This document shows, piece after piece, positions 1 through 10,203 of a stretch of DNA of 64,000 nucleotides. Location of the stretch: contig NC_065875.1 in NCBI RefSeq assembly GCF_933775445.1, positions 14,087,001 through 14,151,000 on the forward strand. The letters are read 5' to 3'. The notes under the pieces were generated by a model, which made no database searches, was not told where the DNA came from, and saw only the letters and a program-made list of their open reading frames with translations. This DNA comes from Argentina anserina. Its lineage: Eukaryota; Streptophyta; Magnoliopsida; Rosales; Rosaceae. Position 1 is the stretch's first letter. Each line of letters begins with the position of its first letter. Position numbers and translations under genes: made by a program.

Positions 1-443
1 CACCACAAACAACCCCAATCGATCTAATAAGCTAACCCTTACCTTGATTGAGCTTCGGAATCACCGGGAACCTCGTCGGAGAGCATGCACCGACCGTGCT
101 TGATTCATGGTGAGGAGCAGCGCGATCTCGAGTTCCCCCTCCGATTGTAGGTGGCACCGAGGGTGAAGAGCGGTGGAGGAGCGCCTGTCTTGTGCCCTGG
201 CTTCGTCGGAGGAGAGCATGGATGGCGGCGAGTTGTTGCAAAAATCTCTGGTAGTCGGCGTGGCTTCACGGCGGCGAGGGAGGTCGTGCCTTGTTTGGAG
301 GAGGGTGGAGTCAAGCTGGTGAGGGCCTAGGAGCCGGCGGTGAGAGCCACGGAGGCCGGAGATGCCAGATGGCCGGCGGTGAATTTTTTGAGGGAGGGAG
401 AGAGGTCGGGGAGAGAGAGAGCGAAGAGAGAGATAGAGAAGAG

Positions 444-3210
444 TGTAACGACCCCAAAATTTCGAGCTTAAAAACTCAAAATTCTAAAGTCGTTAAACAC
501 AAAATAATCTCAAAATATATCGAAATCATTAAAGTGTAACAGCGGATCAATTCTGAGTTCTCAATACAACTCAGATAACCAATTATTACAACCCAAATTT
601 ATAATCCATACATAAAATGGAAATGTAATAATCCTCACAAATCACTCACAAATCTCACAATGAAATTACACAAATTCTCACACACAAATCCACTAGTAGG
701 ATACGAACGACTTCGAGCCTCTGTAGTCGTCACTCGACCTCCACTAATCAGCACCTGCGGAATTATCCCCTACACCATCGAATTGGTGCACCGGGATTGT
801 AAACACAAACCCGGTAAGCTTATAGCTCGTATGAGTAAAATCAAAATATAATTCGCATATCTAAATATACGAAAGATCACAAAACAACAAATATAAATGC
901 CCTCATGAGTCAATGGTCAGCCCATCTAGTTGACCCAAAGAAATATGAAATGAAACGCTCATGAGAAAATTAAGTAACCCTTCTGGTTACTCAATGCATT
1001 TATAAAACGGGTACCAAGAACGCTGGTACACATCTGTTACCCCTCTCGTAATACACCGTTGATATTGGATAGCCACCCGCTACCCAACATCCAAAATAAA
1101 CTGAGTACCCATGAGCAGATAACCACCCGTTACCTCACATGCAGTACTAAGGCAGACAGACTAGAGCTCTAACTGTATCGTAACTTTCGCCCGGCCAAAG
1201 GCTAGGTTTCGACTTGCCAAACACGTACAATAATCTCACATCATATTGTACCAAAATCAGGTCCGAAGACAATTCACACTTTAACAATCTCAATGTTAAA
1301 AATCTCGTACAATAATCTCACATCATATTGTACAATTCAAATCACATGCTCAATATAATCACAATAAAATCATAACAGTATATTATATAGCAAACTATAT
1401 ATATTCGTACTTATTTACCATTTATACAATACATATATAGTCCACTATATCTTATACATGTCATATTTCACCACACATGCTCAATACACAAACTTCCGTC
1501 ATCGAAATGACCATTTCTAATGAATTAATAACAGTATATAATATAATGAATCATATATAGATGTACTTATTACCATTATACAGTATATATGTGATCCACT
1601 AAATTGTATACATGTTGTAATTCATTATTAAATACTCTTGCAAAATCTTGAATCACCGCGAGGGTAGATTCGTAAATATGTGAGATTTTACTCACCTTAT
1701 TGACTTGAGCGTAATCCCACAATTCCCGAAGATAATTCCTTTCCTTGATTTAACGATCACCTTGAAAAGATAAGAAAAGAATTTAGAATCGTTTCGTAAA
1801 CCTTTAAATGCCGAAACAGTAATAATCGGTTACTGTTCAGTAATTTTCGGTTTTACGAAATTATTGTTCAGTGTTACTGTTCACTGTTACTATTCACGAT
1901 TACTGTACAAATATACAATTAATACGTATTTCTGTACGTATAAATATTATATACGTATTTCTGTACGTATAAATACTATATACATATTTATGTACGTATA
2001 AATATTATATACGTATTTCTGTACGTATAAATATTAATACGTATTTTTGTACGTATACGTACTATTTAAATGTAAATACAATCTCAGTAAATAAAATTTA
2101 CTAATTACCTTTTACAAATTACTTTTTACATTTACTGAAAGTAATTTATATTTACATTTACCGAAGGTAAAATTTAATTACATTTATCGTAGTAAATAAA
2201 ATTTACATTTACATTTCAGTAAATTACCAAAATACCCCTATCGGAAACACTGTCACACCGCCGCACGTGGCGGCGCGTGGGGTACACGCGCCACCTCCGG
2301 CAGGCCGCGCGTGGGGCCCACGCGCCTACTTCGACGCCGGCGCGTATCACGCCACCTCCGGCCCAAAAACCATTCTCTCATCCTTCTCCACCTTCCTACG
2401 GTCTCCGACCACCCATAGGCCGCTCCATGCTCCCACACGCGCCGCCTAAGGCGGCGGTGTTCATCAATTTTCCCCCCCCTCCGATCCCACTCCGATCTCC
2501 TCCACGAATCATCCACAACATCCACAATACACTCAACAACAATCACAACATCATATATAGTCGAAACCTCACCTCTTTTCGGTCCTGGGAGCACCGGAGC
2601 TCGTCGGAGAGCTTGGTCCAATCGTGCGGGTCCGGTCGGTGGCGATGAGCTTCACGGCGGCGAGCTGGCTTGCGTCTTGCTCGGTGGTGCGTCGCGTCGT
2701 GCCTGTGAGGTCGCTGGAGCCGGCGGTGAGGAGCACCTCCCTCGGAGGAGGGAGATCGATGGTGGAAGCCGAGAGGGAAAAAGAGGGATCGGGTGCGAGG
2801 GTGAGGGAGGCGGAGAGAGAAGAGAGAGGGAGAGAAAATAGGGATTTCCAAATATGGAAACCCTAAACTGAATAATTCCCCTTTTATACTCGTTTCCAAA
2901 ATCGGAAACTAACTTCTATCGTTAATAACTTTTACGTACATCGTCCGATTAGAACGCGTCACATATCCACGAACTCGTATCGACGAGCCCTACAACTTTC
3001 GTGAAGGAAGTTTTCGCAACCGAGCGACGGAATAAAAGTCGATATATATACGTAGCGGAAACGTAACGTTTTTCTAAATAAACGTTCCGAGAACGTTTCC
3101 GCTTCCGTTCCGTAAAGTTGCAAACTAACAAAATCAATTTAAATGAATTTCATAACTTTATAGAATTTACTTCAAATCAAATATCGTTTTGAAAAATTGG
3201 GGTTATTACA
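444..3210 (-). mobile_element. Nested solo LTR, 2.77 kb, 5-bp target duplication AAGAG
   Basis: The ends are TGTAACGACCCC at 444 and GGGGTTATTACA at 3210, a TG...CA LTR with short inverted termini. AAGAG is duplicated exactly at 439-443 and 3211-3215, which fixes the boundaries. No coding domains lie inside, so this is a solo LTR left by recombination between the LTRs of a Ty3/gypsy-like element. Read on the minus strand it has a short U3 of about 320 bp, a TATA box near 2881-2889, a CT-rich GC-rich leader (2250-2900), then an AT-rich R/U5 with tandem repeats. The copy at 22470-25468 is the same family in opposite orientation. Confidence 0.85.
1922..2058. repeat. Tandem repeat of a palindrome-rich ~28-bp unit inside the solo LTR
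   Basis: About five copies of a unit built from TACGTAT and ATACGTA halves (ATACGTATTTCTGTACGTAT followed by AAATATTAT). The related LTR at 22470-25468 has the same unit in reverse orientation at about 23740-23997, with roughly nine copies. Copy number therefore varies between family members. Confidence 0.8.
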
Positions 3211-3608
3211 AAGAGAGGGAGGCGGGTGAGAGAGAGAAAGGGTTTCCGAAAATGGAAACCCTAACTCCAATTAATTCCCTTTTATACCCATTTCCAAAAT
3301 TAGAAATTGACTTCTGTCGTTAATAACTTTCACGTACGACGTCCGATTAGAACGCGTGACGTGTCCCGAACTCGTATCGACGAGCTCTATAGCTTCCGTG
3401 AATGAAGTTTTCACAAATGAGTGACGAAGTAAAAGTCGATTTTCGCGTCGCGGAAACGTAACGTTTTCCTAATTAAAATTTCCGATAACGGTTTCGTTTT
3501 CGATTTACAATGTCGCGAAGCGAAACATTATGGTTTATTAATCGTACAAAATTTATTAATTTCTACCACTTCAAATATATATTGATCCGGAAAAATCGGG
3601 TCATTACA

Positions 3609-4336
3609 CCATGACTTCAATATTGTTAGTTAAAGTCGTTAACCAAACAGACCACGACTCTATCGATCATTAACACATCAACAATAGAAATTTAATTGTG
3701 CACAGAGAGAGATTTTTATCATAGAAAATAGCTATATATAAAACATTACTTCAAGCCACACAAGGCTCAAGAATATATCAGGCTTTCTATCTTCTTCTTT
3801 ACCTAGGTTTCTAATTTTCAACTAGTCAAGTACAGTATCAATGACATTATTGGAAGACTAGGGGCCGGTTGAACTTAACATTAACCCGAACAATAGATGA
3901 ATTTACACGTTAGAGAACAATTTCGAAGCTAACCTATCGCCAGGTTTCTCTCTGATTGTTCTTATTATATCCATTACTTATAACCATGCCGTAGTTTTCC
4001 GTTATCTACCACATAATATGGTAATAAAATTAATAAGGTCCTAGCATTATGCTTAACGACCTGATCAACTGCCCTACAACAAACCAAGCATCATGAGTTA
4101 ATATCAACCATATGGACTATGCCATTTGGAAAAATTCTGACCATGTCACTGGCTAGATCATTCATCTTCTACGTCAATCACTCTCTGTACGTACAACCCT
4201 AAGATTATGTGTCCTATAAGTCCCACTGTTTTCATTCAATAAGTTAGGAGCTCTTTCCTTTTCCTTGTACAATTTGTTGTATATTATTACAGTTCAGAAA
4301 TAAAACATACCCGAGTTGATATAGGAAGAGGAAATC
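3609..4336. other. Upstream region of the first STP gene
   Basis: AT-rich non-coding sequence between the outer LTR and the STP13-like start codon. No ORF of note and no repeat recognised. It presumably contains the promoter and 5'UTR of the gene at 4337, but no convincing TATA box could be picked among the many AT-rich stretches. Confidence 0.5.
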
Positions 4337-6366
4337 ATGGCGGGAGGCTTTGGGGTGTCGTCCGGAGGCGGAGAATTTGAAGCCAAGATCACGCCTCTGG
4401 TTGTCATTTCTTGCATAATGGCAGCTAGTGGTGGACTAATGTTTGGTTACGATGTTGGAATTTCAGGTGGTAGCCAACTTACTATGATATGTGATCGAGC
4501 TACTCTACATGGTTTTGTGTATGCAATGAACTAATTTGACTGAGCTATACATACAGGTGGTGTTACATCAATGCCCGACTTTCTGAAGAAATTCTTCCCA
4601 GTTGTATACAAGAAGACACAAAGTCCAGGACTTGAGAGTAACTACTGCAAATACGATAATCAAGGGCTACAACTATTCACATCATCGTTGTACCTTGCGG
4701 CTTTATTAGCAACATTTGTTGCATCATACACAACCAAAATGCTAGGCCGAAAGCTAACCATGTTGATTGCTGGGATATTCTTTTGCGTTGGAACAGTTTT
4801 TAATGCTGCAGCTCATAACCTTGCGATGCTCATTATTGGAAGGATCTTACTTGGTTGTGGTGTTGGATTTGCAAATCAGGTTTCGTAGTTAAGCTTGTCT
4901 ATTACTACAGGTTGATTTCAATTTTTCTCTTAAAATTACTGGCTTTAACTCGGCAAATTTTTTATGTATAATAGGCGATTCCACTTTTCCTATCTGAGGT
5001 TGCACCAACAAGAATTCGTGGAGCACTTAACATACTCTTCCAGCTCAATATTACGATTGGAATTCTGGTTGCAAACCTTATCAATTATGGAACATCCAAG
5101 TAAGCCTAGATCTTCTTAAGTTGTCAATAGAAAAAAAAAAAGTTTTGCTGTTTTCTGATTTGTTTTATAACCCTCCACAACTTCATTTTATTTCTTATTT
5201 ATTTTGCTTTGCATTTGAATTAATGCGTTCTCAATATCTCATATGACTACTTACAGTAATTTAAAATGGTTTGTGCTACTATATATGTAGACTAACTGAC
5301 GGAACGGGATGGAGAATATCACTAGGTTTGGCTGGCGTTCCCGCAGTTCTACTAACTGTGGGGTCTCTTATTGTGGTAGACACCCCTAATAGTTTGATCC
5401 AAAGAGGTAAGTTGGAGGAAGGCAAAGCAGTTCTTAGAAAGATCCGAGGCATTGAGAATGTGGATCCAGAATTCTTAGAGATAGTTGAGGCAAGTCGTGT
5501 GGCTGCGGAAGTGAAGGATCCCTTCAGGAATCTTTTTAACCGTAGGAACAGGCCTTCGCTGATCATTGCAATATTGATGCAGGTCATGACTTATCATTTT
5601 AACTTTGAATCCCTTTGGTAATATGTTACTCTCCCTCACACAAAAAAGAAGAGGTTTTGATTGACGATTTGAGAATTCTAATATATATGCGCGCCTATGT
5701 TAACAGGTTTTCCAACAATTCACTGGAATTAATGCAATCATGTTTTATGCTCCAGTCTTGTTCCAAACCTTGGGATTTAAGAGTGACGCCTCTCTCTATT
5801 CAGCTGTCATAACAGGACTTGTCAATGTCCTCTCAACTGTCGTGTCAATCGTCATTGTCGACAAAGCTGGTCGCCGAATGCTCTTGCTAGAAGCTGGTGT
5901 TCAAATGTTCCTCTCGCAAATGGGAGTTGCCGTGATTATGGGATGGAAAGTTAAGGATACAACTAACAACCTCGGACATGGCTTGGGAATACTTGTGGTG
6001 ATTTTGATCTGCAGCTTTGTGGCATCGTTTGCATGGTCTTGGGGACCTCTAGGTTGGTTGATCCCTAGTGAGACGTTTGCCCTAGAGGCTCGTTCTGCTG
6101 GACAAAGTGTTGCTGTGTTTACAAACATGCTCTTCACATTTGTTATAGCACAGGCTTTCCTCTCGATGCTTTGCCACATGAGGTACGGCATATTCTACTT
6201 CTTCTCAGCCTGGGTTCTTCTCATGACACTCTTTACATTATTCTTAATTCCGGAGACCAAGAATGTTCCTATTGAAGAGATGACTGACAGAGTATGGAGG
6301 AAGCACTGGTTCTGGAAGAGATTTATGGATGAGTGGGATATGGATGCACCCAAGGGCCATGCTTGA
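4337..6366 (+). CDS. STP13-like monosaccharide/H+ symporter (sugar transport protein)
   Basis: Five exons: 4337-4466, 4557-4879, 4975-5099, 5291-5582, 5707-6366, all with GT-AG introns and matching phases, giving 509 aa. It is a major facilitator superfamily hexose/proton symporter of the plant STP family, expected in the plasma membrane with 12 membrane segments. Visible family marks are the start MAGG...[17 protein letters not shown], the GGVTSM motif across intron 1, LGRKLTML after the second helix region, [18 protein letters not shown] in exon 5 and the exit motif [11 protein letters not shown] near the C-terminus. It most resembles STP13, and its exons 2-4 have the same lengths (323, 125, 292 nt) as the STP13 gene at 27373, so the two are tandem duplicates. 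It differs by ending about 20 residues early (…KGHA), without the NG-rich tail. The intact reading frame and splice sites argue for a working gene. Confidence 0.93.
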
Positions 6367-6434
6367 AGGGCTTAGGATCACATCTGAAAGTGCTTAGGAA
6401 ATCCCTTTCATTTCCTTTTGATTAATGTTTCTTT

Positions 6435-6440
6435 AATAAA
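6435..6440 (+). promoter_or_regulatory. Candidate polyadenylation signal of the first STP gene
   Basis: AATAAA about 70 bases downstream of the stop codon at 6364-6366, in T-rich sequence typical of a plant 3'UTR. Confidence 0.5.
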
Positions 6441-6613
6441 ACTCTATCAATGGAGTTTCCTCTCTTTTAGTTAACCGTTCTCCTGCATTTCCTTTTATAT
6501 TCTTATATGTAATTTTTGGACTAGAAGTTGAAGGTTTACTAGCACTTTACCATATCGTCGTCTTTGATTTAATTTCGTGTAGACACTAGGCGACATCGTT
6601 GGCGCATTCTCAC

Positions 6614-7006
6614 ATTTAGAGAATAAGAAGCTATTCGTTAAGTAGAAATTATAATGAATGGATCGACTTTTTTTTTTTGACAAGAGAAATTGCATTAAAA
6701 CCAAAGAACAGCCAAGTACAAAAACTATTACAAGAAAGAAAATACAGGAGATTCTGAACGAAGAAAATCTGACAGAAAGGGAGGAGGGTGGTGGAAACAA
6801 TCACCCTGCCAATCCCTTCAAGAAAGTAACCTTGCACCAGCAAGAGCAACATGATTAGCCGAACTACTGATCACAGACCAGTTTGAAGAGGGAATATAAA
6901 CTAGATGAGCTCGCAGCAGAGACAACAATGGTTCCAAAGACCAGTCGGAAGAAGAATTGTTTCCAAAGAGGAGCTCAAGTCAAATAAGACGAGATTTAGA
7001 GAATAA
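6614..7006 (-). mobile_element. Possible 5'-truncated LINE 3' end
   Basis: Read on the minus strand, the stretch from about 7000 to 6667 ends in ...TTTAATGCAATTTCTCTTGTC followed by a poly-A run (poly-T at 6669-6678). This is the type of tail seen at the 3' end of plant non-LTR elements. A 13-bp direct repeat, ATTTAGAGAATAA, lies at 6614-6626 and 6994-7006 and could be the target duplication. The poly-A is about 40 bp from the left copy, which would need a 3' transduction. No reverse transcriptase is left. The rest of 6441-7305 shows nothing recognisable. Confidence 0.35.
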
Positions 7007-7305
7007 ATTTTCTGATATCTATTCATCTTACATTAGAGACTACGTACTATGTACTATTATATACATAATAGATAAGTAATGCCTACATGATGTACATCCT
7101 TAAATTACATTATATGATTTACACTGACAGCTCAAACAGATGGGGAGAATCCATTTCAACAGAAATGATTCCGTAGAAGGATAACGAACTTTGAGTTTCT
7201 GAAACATGAATATTCCTAAATACAAAGCCCGAGCATCATATTAGCCAATTACGTGCGTAAAAATTGTTTTTGGATTATTTATCAAGTGACATATGATGTC
7301 TTCTC

Positions 7306-7410
7306 TGTTAGCGTGAATCACAGAGGGATTTAGGGATGATTGTTATTAAAAGTGTATGTTTTTTTATTATATATAGGATATCATATGTATAGATCGATTA
7401 AGGAAGTGTA
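7306..7410 (+). repeat. Copia 5' LTR
   Basis: 105 bp beginning TGTTAGCGTG and ending AAGGAAGTGTA. It aligns with 19983-20088 over its full length. It is unusually short for an LTR. Confidence 0.85.
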
Positions 7411-7425
7411 AAATACTTTTCCTCT

Positions 7426-7437
7426 TGGTATCAGAGC
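7426..7437 (+). other. Copia primer-binding site (initiator Met tRNA)
   Basis: TGGTATCAGAGC, the complement of the 3' end of plant initiator methionine tRNA, lies 15 bp past the 5' LTR, where minus-strand DNA synthesis is primed in many plant copia elements. Confidence 0.9.
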
Positions 7438-7438
7438 A

Positions 7439-8164
7439 GTGCTCTGTTTTTCTGGGTTCATTTTTGCCGTTTGTTTTTTCCGCTGGATGAACTAGAGGAA
7501 GCCAAGCTTGCTGCCACCCTCCCTGGAGCTCGTCGGCAATGTCAGCAAGCCACAGGCCTTGCGGTTCGGCGACATCAGCAAGCCGGTTGCGCTGCAAGCA
7601 TATTCAGTCGGTATATCCGACTCGTCCCCGGGCCACGCTCCCCGCTTGTCCCGGCTCCTTATCGGTCTTCCCCGCCGTGCTCCTCCTCGCGGAATTGCTC
7701 ACCCGACCTCCCGACGTGCTCCTCCTTGCGGGACTGCTCTGATCTCCTCGCCGCCTCGATCTCCTCCTCGCGCCGGTGACATCTCGCTCCACCCGAGCTC
7801 TCCTCTCGTTTTTGCCGCTGCGAGCGTTCCACCGGCGCCATCTCTATCCTCCACCAAAGCCGCCGCGTCGAGCCCTCCTCCTCTCCACCAGTGCCGCCGC
7901 ATCAAGCCGCTGCATTCGCCAGCGCTGATTTCTGGATTCGGATCTGACACGCCCGGTCCGGCCCGGCCTAAATCTGCCCCGATCCAAATAATCTGACCCG
8001 ACCCGGATTCAAGACGAACCGGACCGGACCCAACCCGGCCCAGAATTAGTATTCTTGATTGTCAGTGTAGGTTCACCGACAGTGCACGTGCACCCAAGAC
8101 AGGTTTATATCAGTTTTTTGGTAATTCCGCTGTATAATTCCTGATCTTTTCAAATTCCTTTTCA
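7439..8164. other. GC-rich leader of the copia element where gag is missing
   Basis: Between the primer site and the protease remnant, where gag should be, there is about 500 bp of very GC-rich, Pro/Ser/Arg-codon-like sequence (7490-8040) followed by ordinary AT-rich sequence. Several overlapping ORFs exist in different frames (the longest 7508-7996), but none resembles a gag protein or any family I recognise. Either gag was deleted and replaced, or this is captured host sequence. Confidence 0.5.
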
Positions 8165-8490
8165 ATGGGTTCTGAAGACGCAACTGAAGTTCTGAAATTT
8201 GAAGTATCTGTCAAAATTGGTATGGCTTTAAATATCTCTAACTTTGTTGGTTTTGATACATGGATTATTGATTCTGGCGCGTCTGATCATATGACTTATG
8301 ACAAATTATATTTTACCGTATTGTCTCCTCCACCAGTACCTTATGTTACTAATGCTAATGGTAAGGCATTTCCCGTATTAGGGAAAGGGTCAGTTTGTAT
8401 TACTCCCACAATAGAGCTTCACAATGTGCTCTATGTACCTGCTTTATCTCATCATTTGATATATGTTCCCCAATTGAACGCTGACGCTAA
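8165..8490 (+). pseudogene. Copia aspartic protease remnant, cut by gypsy insertion
   Basis: The translation carries WIIDSGASDHMT, the catalytic D-S-G-A motif of copia aspartic protease, followed by the usual region ending in LHNVLYVPALSHHLI. The frame runs into the gypsy LTR at 8492. The continuation lies after 16893, where CTAAG is repeated and the copia frame resumes. No gag or zinc knuckle precedes it. Confidence 0.85.
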
Positions 8491-8491
8491 G

Positions 8492-8965
8492 TGTTAATGC
8501 TGTGATTACACTCTATTTAGTACGCCGTACTCCTCGCAGATATGGTACGTCATACTCCTTGTCTCTTTCCTGCCACAGGTAACACACGTCGTCAAAGTAG
8601 AGACCACGGCGGTGTGGTCTTCGACTCTCCGACGCTTAAGTTAGGGCGATAGTAATTTATGCGGAGTTACGGTATGGAGTTCAGTGTACTTACCTTGTAA
8701 GGTCAAGAGTCTGACCTTTTATTGTTGAGTTGAAGTGGATCGTTTACTTGCCATTCGATATGGGACGACGTCCGATTAAGGTGCTCTCTGGAGCCTTCTT
8801 TGAGATGCGCGTGAGGGCGCGTCCGTAGTCAGTTTGGGCCGCGGGGAGGCCCATTGCGTAGCTAGTGCGGCTGACTTGCTATTAGTGTTGTAAAATTGTG
8901 CTACACATTAGCCTTAATGCGCTGGTAGTTGTGCTGATTATGGCGGGCATAAGCCTATGCCAACA
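8492..8965 (-). repeat. Gypsy 3' LTR
   Basis: On the plus strand it starts TGTTAATGCTG and ends ATGCCAACA. 474 bp, equal in length to the partner at 16420-16893. The target duplication CTAAG abuts it on the left. Confidence 0.95.
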
Positions 8966-8985
8966 AGTCCCCCCAAGTTCCCAGT
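8966..8985 (-). other. Gypsy polypurine tract
   Basis: On the element strand this reads GGGAACTTGGGGGGACT directly before the 3' LTR, the purine-rich primer for plus-strand DNA synthesis. Confidence 0.75.
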
Positions 8986-9136
8986 CTAGGGAGGTGATTT
9001 CTTGACTGGGGAGTTAATATTTGAGCGTTTTGCCATAATCAGCAATGGGTCTTGCGGACCCTCTCGTAGTCCCCCCCACTCCCCAGTTAAGGAATGCCGA
9101 GTTTTTGTTGTGTAATACGTTTGATTGCTCTGTGTG

Positions 9137-9398
9137 GTGCGTCTGTCATAGCGTGGTAAGTTCTTACGTGTAGGACGTCTTATCGCCATCTTTGAGCATA
9201 GTGCGTCCGTCATAGCGTAGTAAATTCTTACGCGTAGGGCGTCTATTATCACTATCTTATAGCGTAGTGCGTCCGTCATAGCGTAGTAAATTCTTACGCG
9301 TAGGACGTCTTTTATCGCTATCTTTGAGCGTAGTGCGTCCGTCATAGCGTAGTAAATTCTTACGCATAGGACGTCTTTTATCGCTATCTTTGAGCGTA
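9137..9398. repeat. Four tandem 64-66-bp repeats upstream of the antisense gene
   Basis: Units start at 9137, 9201, 9267 and 9333; the first is 64 bp, the others 66 bp. They are about 85-97% alike by eye. Each holds GTGCGTCCGTCA (or a variant) and GGACGTCT-like cores, i.e. CGTCA/ACGT boxes of the kind bound by plant bZIP (TGA) factors. The array lies about 300 bp before the TATA box of the antisense gene and could act as its upstream regulatory region; that role is an inference. Confidence 0.85.
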
Positions 9399-9695
9399 GT
9401 GTTTGCAGACTGATGACAGCGCCATTCGCGCTTTGGACAGCACGTGTCGTACATGCATTGGGCGGATGTTTCGCGAACGTTTCAAATTCGTGGGGTGACG
9501 TTATCCGAGAAGACAGTTATTGCATGTAGTTAAGGCGTGTAACCGAAACGTTGCCTCGGTAACTCAGGCCACGTGTCGAGATCTGGAGCGACGTCTCTTG
9601 GGTCGACGACTAAGATGCGAGTAACGGCTTTCTGAATCTAACGGTTAAGGGTTGCTTTTGAGGTATCAACGGGCTGGATGTGAGATGGGGTTCAC

Positions 9696-9704
9696 TTATA
9701 AAAG
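9696..9704 (+). promoter_or_regulatory. TATA box of the antisense gene in the gypsy element
   Basis: TTATAAAAG, followed within about 60-90 bases by a TC-rich leader (CTCTCATTCCCTCTC) typical of plant transcription starts. It faces the antisense gene starting at 10204. A possible 5'UTR intron runs from the GAG|GTATGTTTT donor near 9851 to the TTGCCAG acceptor near 10119. Confidence 0.6.
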
Positions 9705-10203
9705 AGTGAAAGGTACGGAATGGCTGTCATTATCGACAGATCCAAGTTTTCGAAATCCAAATTCTCTCATTCCCTCTCTTTTGCTCTCGTCTGCTCCTTT
9801 TTCTTCCAAGCGTGAACTTATCGGGATTTTTGTGTGAATCGGCTTTTTGAGGTATGTTTTCTGATCGGATCCTTCTTTATTCGGTTTGTGGTTTGTTGTT
9901 TGTTGGTAGATTTGTGTTTGTGGGGTAAATCGGTGGTTTTGGGTTTTGGGTCTTTCCGGCAGAATTGTGGGTTTTGGGTCTATTTGATCTTTGGATGGTT
10001 GTTGTCCGTCAAGGTGGGGTGTTTGTGTAGGCGGTGCGGATGGGTTTTCACCGTAAACTGGGTTTGGTGTTCTTCATGTTCTTCGTGTTCTTCATGTTCT
10101 TCAAACTCGTTCTTGCCAGGTTCGTAGGATAGATCTGACTGACTTTTTGACTTCTAGTTTTAGGTTGTTCGCCTTTGCCTTCGGTGTTGCTTGCTGCGGC
10201 GTA

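Larger units (their letters stand above)
1..3608 (-). mobile_element. Outer long LTR (partial), interrupted by a nested solo LTR
   Basis: The pieces 1-443 and 3216-3608 form one long LTR read on the minus strand; its far end lies outside the window. The near end at 3608 has the typical terminus (...GGGTCATTACA on the plus strand, i.e. TGTAATGACCC on the element strand). A TATA-like stretch on the minus strand (about 3279-3287) precedes a CT-rich leader on that strand. The segment after the TATA box closely resembles the corresponding part of the inner LTR (444-3210), so the two belong to related families. No gag or pol is visible, so it is a solo LTR or the edge of an element outside the window. 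Confidence 0.7.

Noticed and set aside
2253..2899. Several overlapping ORFs of 80-123 codons on both strands
   Set aside because: They lie in the GC-rich leader of the solo LTR, overlap in several frames, encode Arg/Pro-rich sequence without family likeness, and are best explained by base composition.
4337..6366. First STP gene as a pseudogene
   Set aside because: At first sight the frame is broken into short ORFs, but the breaks are normal introns; all five exons join in phase to a 509-residue protein with all family motifs.
7508..7996. 162-codon plus-strand ORF
   Set aside because: Pro/Ser/Arg-rich translation of a GC-rich block with equally long ORFs in other frames; no gag or other domain seen. 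Kept only as a composition anomaly.
9834..10127. 97-codon Cys/Trp/Ser-rich ORF
   Set aside because: Low-complexity frame (TTCTTCATG repeats) within the probable 5'UTR intron of the antisense gene; no start or family support.
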